Shown in pieces: positions 58,394 through 64,000 of a stretch of DNA of 64,000 nucleotides. How positions within the stretch are numbered: position 1 is the stretch's first letter; every line of letters begins with the position of its first letter. Origin of the DNA: Medicago truncatula (Eukaryota > Streptophyta > Magnoliopsida > Fabales > Fabaceae); NCBI RefSeq assembly GCF_003473485.1, contig NC_053049.1, forward strand, positions 7,440,001 to 7,504,000, in the 5' to 3' direction. The notes below the pieces were generated by a model that was not told where the DNA came from, made no database searches, and saw nothing but the letters and a program-made list of their open reading frames with translations. The position numbers and the translations under genes were made by a program.

Positions 58394-61081
58394 TAATAAA
58401 AAAATAGATCCAATTTGCAACCACGTAACCCCTAGGTTAAGTTATTTAGTCAGAATATACTCATTGACTACCTTCAATCACGCCAAATATTATTAAGGTG
58501 CCTTAAAATTTTCCCACTTGGGCTTACACAAATTATTTTGAAATCAATGGTTCTATATTCCTAACCGGCTTATGCCTATATTATACTATTAAATTCCCTA
58601 AAAAAATATTATATTAAATGATGCACTAATCATCATTTAATTAAGCTGCAAGCATAGAGCAATGTGAATGATTCTACAGTATATGTTAGTATTGGAGAAT
58701 TAGATCAACTACTTTTCCTAGAAGGAAGGAAAAAAATATCAAAAACTAGCACTCAATTGATGTGAGAGTTTGGACTTTTATTAGAGGTTGGCTTAGGTGT
58801 TATTTTTCTGAGGGAAACTCACCAACCATTTTCAACGAAAAAGCACATTCAACTTTTTTATACTATATTAGTTTTCATCCTAGCTGTCAAGAACATTATT
58901 CAAATCTCCTAAAATTGATCAAGATTGACAAAGTAATACACGTATATAATGGTGTCAACTCTCTAGAAATTTCTCAATGCAATGTAAGACAACCATGTCA
59001 CAAATGAAAGAAATGGAGTAGCTAATGATTTTTGTTTCAAAACTTTATAAAAAAAAAAAAAGGCTAGATGCTAAATATCTCTAGTAATGGACTAGAAAAA
59101 TAAAATTTGATTATTTCTTGCTCTTTTTTTTAGACAATATGTAAATTGGCAAAATTAGAGTAATAATGACATAAAGTTTAATACACTCTTTTATTAATTT
59201 TAAATATAAAATTTAATTTTCACGTAATTTTTTGTTTACGTACTGTACTAGCATAATAATTTTAGGAAATGTTAACCGGTGTCTCTGAAACACTTATTAA
59301 GGTAACAAGTATAATACCTTATATTAAAATTTGTGTACTCAATTCTTCAAAAGTGTAAAAAATATTGCAAGGACACTAGTTAACATGACCTAATAATTTT
59401 TTCACTTTAGAAGTTACATTTGCATGATCCAGTTAAACTAGGACACATGATATGTTTATTAAGAAGGTGACTTGGAACTATGTGGGGAATGCTGCTGTTA
59501 CTGATCATCATATGCTATAAGAAGAAGCCAATCAATTAGGTCCACCTGACACATGAATGATTGCATTCTTATATTCCAGAACCTTCCATCTTGCAAAATC
59601 AACAAACAATATTTCTCTCTGGCACAAACTTAGTTGTCATCAATCAAGTTAGTGTGCTGTGTCAGAAATATATCTCAACCAAGCATCTGAATTCTGATGA
59701 AAATCACATAAGAATCAGACCCTTCAACTACCAAATGCACAATAATCATTTTATTTTGTTCCTATGTCAAAGTTCTATTTACAAAACAATCATGGACTCA
59801 TGGTTGAGTCTAGCAGAAGAAGTTAATCTTTTATAACGTAAGGCGTCAAAGTTCGAAGCTCAACTCGAACAAAATTACCTTACGTAAAAGGAATTTGTCA
59901 CAAACAAAAAGTTTTATTTACGGTGTGTTACCATATATATAGAGAAGTTATATCCATTGTTATGATGTGCCATTAGTAAAAGATAAAGCTAATAGAATTT
60001 GGAATAAGTTAGTTATACACGGCAAGACGGAACACTAGACACGAGTTTAAATTTCTATGTAGTTAAAGGACTTTGTATTCACGAATTCAAAATATCATAG
60101 TTATTCGATGAAGATCAAACAAACTAAAAAATTGTATATCTTAAGTGTATTTTATGATTTAAAATACCATGCGATAATTAGACTGCAAAGCAGCCATGAA
60201 ATGAAATTTGGCAGATATAAATATATGTATTCCTTTTGTATCTTAAGAATATACCTTTGCAAGATTGATTATTGATAAAACAAGAAGACATGGTCACATT
60301 GAAATGTGTAGCTGACTCAACTAAAAACAAATGCCAAAAGAATCATTTGTCCACTAGGCTCTCAAGTGGCTAAAAGTAGATTAGTCAATTTTATACTGCA
60401 TCAATGATTAACTTATTTATTTAAGCTAGTTTGGACAGCTCAATTATTGATGCCTCAATATGTAAAGATTACTTTTATATTTATGCACTTCAAAACAACT
60501 GTAACAGGTTTCAACCAAGTTTAACCAATTTATGTACAGACAAGAGTAGTTGAGCTCCATGATGACATTTTGGAAGAATTCAATAAAAGGAACTATTTTG
60601 TCCAATCTATTCATCAATTGCACCAACTGTGAAAATGCTTGTCTTCAATTATATATCAATCATTTTTCAAACAATTGAATGGAATTGAAAATAAAAAGTG
60701 TAACATGTAATATTGAAGCAAAAAAATTGAGCAAATTGTGTTCAAATCAAATTTTTTTAACAGATTGAAAGTTATGTAATGTAATGCATAACTACAATTG
60801 AGAGACTTTAACTTGAAGCTAAAGATTTTTCTGTCTTTATTCTTTTCCACATTTCCATTTTTTGCCAACCAAATACAGTACATTCCCTTTGTTGCATCTT
60901 GTTCTATTCCCGACTATGTAGCACCGATATTTCTGATTCAAGACGTATTCAATGTCCAATACTGACACATGTAGTTACATTCAATTATTCAATTTCTCAA
61001 ATAATTATCAGTGTCAACGTGTCAGTGACGTGTTTGGCATGTGTCTGTGTAAGTGCTTCATAGATTTTCCAACCGATACCA
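58394..61081. other. Gene-free stretch
   Basis: Contains the repeat copy at 59267-59395 and short open frames (58762-59007, 59561-59836) that I cannot match to any family. The last few hundred bases are the 3' side of the DUF1677 gene. Confidence 0.4.
59267..59395. repeat. Interspersed repeat family, copy 3 (degenerate)
   Basis: ggaaatgttaaccggtgtctctgaaacact ... aaggacactagttaacatgac shares the ends of copies 1 and 2 (22759, 37708), with a diverged middle. Confidence 0.5.
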
Positions 61082-61558
61082 TCAAGAACCAGAAAGAGTA
61101 GAGAAGCAGCTTTCAGACCTAGCAAGTCCAGAACCATGAATTTCTCTAGTAGTCTTATTAATAGGACTACTTGGTGTGGACCTAACCAAACTCCTCCTAA
61201 GAATCTGTCTCATAGCTGAAATCAAATGAACTGCTGGATTTGGAGGAGGACCTGAAGTATTGAATTTTTTGCAAAAGTTCATATGTTTTGTCATTGCTTC
61301 TTCTGTGCTTACAAGTCTTTCTGACCTTACAATTTCATCTTTAACAGCTTCACCACATAATCCACAAACCCATTTTCCTTGATACCTTTCTCTGATTCTT
61401 TCTATGTATGCTGGTGTGCACTCTTCTGTTAGTCCACAGCATTCACATATTGCAAATTCAACTTCACTCTGTGCAACTAGTATGCTACTAGTTGTTGATT
61501 GAGTTTCTGGTGTTGAAATAATCATTGGATCACTTATCATTGTTGCAGACATTTTCAA
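61082..61558 (-). CDS. DUF1677 family protein
   Basis: This is a plant protein of unknown function, 158 residues. The conserved core (about 36-100) reads AICECCGLTEECTPAYIERI, RYQGKWVCGLCGEAVKDE and MTKHMNFCKKF, with Cys38, 40, 41, 47, 65, 68 and 96. The CxCC and CxxC spacing suggests a zinc-ribbon-like fold; that is inference. A Ser/Arg-rich tail follows (RRSLVRSTPSSP). The start could be Met1 or Met3; Met1 is used. A 5' leader intron is likely: an acceptor-like tatag lies about 10 bases upstream of the ATG, and a donor ctg|gtaatt near 62131 would place the first leader exon at about 62132-62500. No neighbour suggests a function. Confidence 0.85.
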   Translation of the reverse strand: MKMSATMISDPMIISTPETQSTTSSILVAQSEVEFAICECCGLTEECTPAYIERIRERYQGKWVCGLCGEAVKDEIVRSERLVSTEEAMTKHMNFCKKFNTSGPPPNPAVHLISAMRQILRRSLVRSTPSSPINKTTREIHGSGLARSESCFSTLSGS

Positions 61559-62131
61559 TCACCCTATATCAAGAAAAATCAATTACAAACAAGTTAACAT
61601 CAAAATTGTAACACAAACCTTTTCAATGTTTATACAAATAAATTTCACAAGATAAATAATCCAATCCAATAGTAAATTAAGATAGGAAAAAAAAACTTTC
61701 AATCAAATAAAGAATTTAGACCGCAATCTTGCACGGTCTAAAGGTTTATGATGTCTCTACAATCGCAATACAATTGTGATTGAAACCATATTAATTGGAT
61801 TTGATTGCGATTCTATACGATATAAAATACATGTTTGGATTGCCAACTAGTTAGACAGGATTACGACGAGCAACAATGATTTCTGCAAAACATAAACTTT
61901 GGAGCCAACAAAACATTGTTGTCACCTTGATATTGTCAAACTCACCGCGATTCCAAACATGTACCAGGAACATGATGTGTCTTTCATCATAATTTAAAAT
62001 ACTAAAGATTGTTGCTGAATTTAAGAAAGGCACAAAACATTATATAAACTTAATATAAAACAATTAGACATGATAAAAGTATATAAGAAAATAAATAGAA
62101 CATGAAGTTTGATGAAAATTACCAGCAGAAG

Positions 62132-63170
62132 CAGATCAAAACAATATGAATTGGATTATAATAAATCTTTCTTTACTTCTGCTTGCTGGGTATATATGCT
62201 ACTCTTGCTTATCGTTCTTTCTCCCACTCACCTTCTTCTTCAATTTTTTCTTCTTTTATGCTTAAAATCTCAGACATGAAAACCATTATAAAAAAAAACT
62301 TTAGGCTAAAAAATAAATCTCTTTTTCTTCTTCAATCTCTATATAATAATCATACAAAGTTTGTATTATATGTATGGTAGGAAATAGCTTTGAAGAAACA
62401 CAAAGATTGTAAGAAAGAAACAAAGAGATTGGTTTTTTGTTTCTCCACCACAATTGTGCACTCAACTATATACCAAATATTTCTAGTGGGGAATTTGGAA
62501 TGATAGAGAGAGAGAGATATGGAACAAGAGATTTGTAGAGAGAGGAAATACAATTTAGTGAGAGAAAAATGTTCAATGATTGAGGATTTAAGGAGGTGGA
62601 CTAAGGTAATAATCCACATAGACAATATAATTGGTAAATATGTTAATGTCTTTGAACTTTATGATTGGGTTGCCAGCTAAGCATGGTTATATTATGATTC
62701 TTTCTTACCCGATATGTGCTGTGGACTTTTTCTTGATAATTAATAATATAAATACAATATTATTCCCTTGCATACTTGTTGAGTTGTTATTGGAATAGTA
62801 TTTTGTAGCACTTGATTTGATTTATATAATTCTCATGATAGTGTGATCAATAATTCAATGAAAGGGTTGGAGATCTTGAGTTTAAAGTCGGAGATATCCG
62901 TTCATATCTTCTTTATATTTTGGTTAAGTAATCTAATAGTCATATTTTTATCTCTTAAGATAAATAAACGAAAAATTTAAGGTTTGAACTCTGATGACAT
63001 ATATATTGCAATTGTTAACTAAGTTATGAACTTATGATCACGAAGACAAATTCGTCTCTATGTTTTTATTAAGAGGAGTGCCATAAACATTCTTTTTTCA
63101 AACGATCTATAACATACTCTCATGTTGGATGACACAAATCTCTTTAAGCTTAACAAAAATTTTGGGTTTG
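62132..63170. other. DUF1677 leader, promoter and upstream DNA
   Basis: A CT/GA-rich stretch (gatagagagagagagatatgg near 62500) fits a plant 5' leader or core promoter on the minus strand. Beyond 62650 it is AT-rich with no gene seen. Confidence 0.4.
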
Positions 63171-63260
63171 TCCTCGTGAGTTTAACTCAGTTGGTAGGGA
63201 CAATGCATAATATATGCAAGGTCCAAGGTTCAAACTCCGGACACCACAAAAAAAAAAAAA
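63171..63260 (+). mobile_element. SINE, complete short copy
   Basis: A box gtttaactcagttgg (63180 on), B box ggttcaaactcc (63227-63238), then a run of A to 63260. gggtttg lies on both sides (63164-63170, 63261-63267). Same family as the SINE at 49955-50090. Confidence 0.7.
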
Positions 63261-63402
63261 GGGTTTGAATCCAGTCATGGAGATGCAATAGCGTTAAGAC
63301 TCTTGGGGAGGATTCGCCGTCCATTTAAATCATACCAGGCTCGAGAGATTAGTCTCTGCAGTTTCCACGTGAATGATATACCAAGTTTCATCCAAAAAAA
63401 AA
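63261..63402 (+). mobile_element. Second SINE, host of the first
   Basis: It begins with a B box ggtttgaatccag, continues ggaggattcgccgtccattt and gctcgagagattagtctctgcagtttcc, and ends caagtttcatcc plus an A-run at 63391-63402. Its 5' part would lie left of 63171, so the first SINE seems inserted in it. Confidence 0.55.
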
Positions 63403-64000
63403 AAGTATTGGATGAAACTCATATTAGTTTCAAACTTTACAAATAGTTCCCACGTAAAATAGTGAGATCTACATGAGTTGCACTCAATAACTTTTTTATT
63501 AAAAATTGAATTTTTCTAGCATTTTTCTTTTATTAATAAATAGTGAGAATATGCTACTTTTTAATTTTAATTTTTTGGACTCAAAGTGGATGAATATATA
63601 TATATATGCTACTTGATCATTAACACACGTATATTTATTTATGAAGCAATGCTTAGGTGGCGTGTGAAATATAGTCATTCCAGGTAGATGTACAGCTAGC
63701 AAGATTTCCCTGTAAGGAAAAATTCGTCGTAAAGCAGCTCTCAAATTTGAATTAAAGCTTATATTCTTTTTATTAGATAGACAAACTGATAAATAATTAT
63801 TTAATTAAAAATAACCATATTCCATCATTTTTTTTAACAAGCCAAAGTAAAATATATTATATCAATGTGAGTTATTCATCTTGCATAAGGTGTGCAAAAG
63901 AGAACCACCAAAAAATATGAACAAGTCGGGTTACAAATATCTCAAAAAATATAATAGAAGAAACAAACAGACCCATACAAGATAAAAGATGCAGCCAACC
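63403..64000. other. Gene-free right end
   Basis: AT-rich DNA with a (ta)n run near 63595. I see no coding region or RNA gene. Confidence 0.4.

Noticed and set aside
58762-59836. Two open frames of 81 and 91 codons
   Set aside because: No similarity I recognise and no exon structure; chance frames cannot be excluded.

Overview
The window is plant nuclear DNA, AT-rich with GT-AG spliced genes, GC-richer exons and many short transposons. Gene content (MAP70, SBT1.4-type subtilase, APC8, type-C G-gamma, CCX exchanger, DUF1677) fixes it as a flowering plant. The repeat style (RTE and L1 LINE scraps, legume-like SINEs, MULE-like foldbacks, Stowaway and PIF/Harbinger MITEs) suggests a papilionoid legume of the Medicago/clover/pea group; that last step is inference.

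0-23 kb is gene-poor and repeat-rich. It holds three decayed copies of an ATP23/Ku70-binding metalloprotease gene (0.2, 1.2-2.1 and 3.8-4.2 kb, minus strand), a probable solo LTR, a FAR1-like fragment, and a decayed F-box array: one intact gene at 9.5-10.3 kb and broken copies at 11.3-11.8 and 18.6 kb. Between them lie a 1.05-kb perfect-ended foldback, an L1 LINE split by a MITE, and a Harbinger element that keeps its transposase C-terminus inside a larger inverted-repeat element.

23-62 kb carries the real genes: MAP70 (+, 11 exons, 23.4-30.5 kb), SBT1.4-type subtilase (-, intronless), APC8/CDC23 (-, 4 exons), tRNA-Leu(CAA), a five-exon type-C heterotrimeric G-protein gamma subunit (-, 49.6-51.8 kb) that open-reading-frame methods miss because its exons are 45-166 bp, a CCX-type cation/Ca exchanger (-, single coding exon), and a DUF1677 zinc-ribbon-like protein (-). 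Fragments of the G-gamma gene lie at 36.9 and 48.4 kb. Long introns of MAP70 and APC8 contain LINE, SINE and MITE insertions, one with an intact 14-bp target-site duplication.

The genes do not form a pathway; they are ordinary housekeeping or signalling loci (cortical microtubules, extracellular proteolysis, cell-cycle ubiquitin ligase, G-protein signalling, ion transport). I found no new multi-gene system. The most unusual observations are the hidden G-gamma gene and its relics, a set of 13-21-bp micro-insertions flanked by 12-17-bp direct repeats that look like ultra-truncated retroposon tails, large perfect foldbacks, and a conserved membrane-like segment carried by two ATP23 relics. All boundaries come from reading the sequence by eye.
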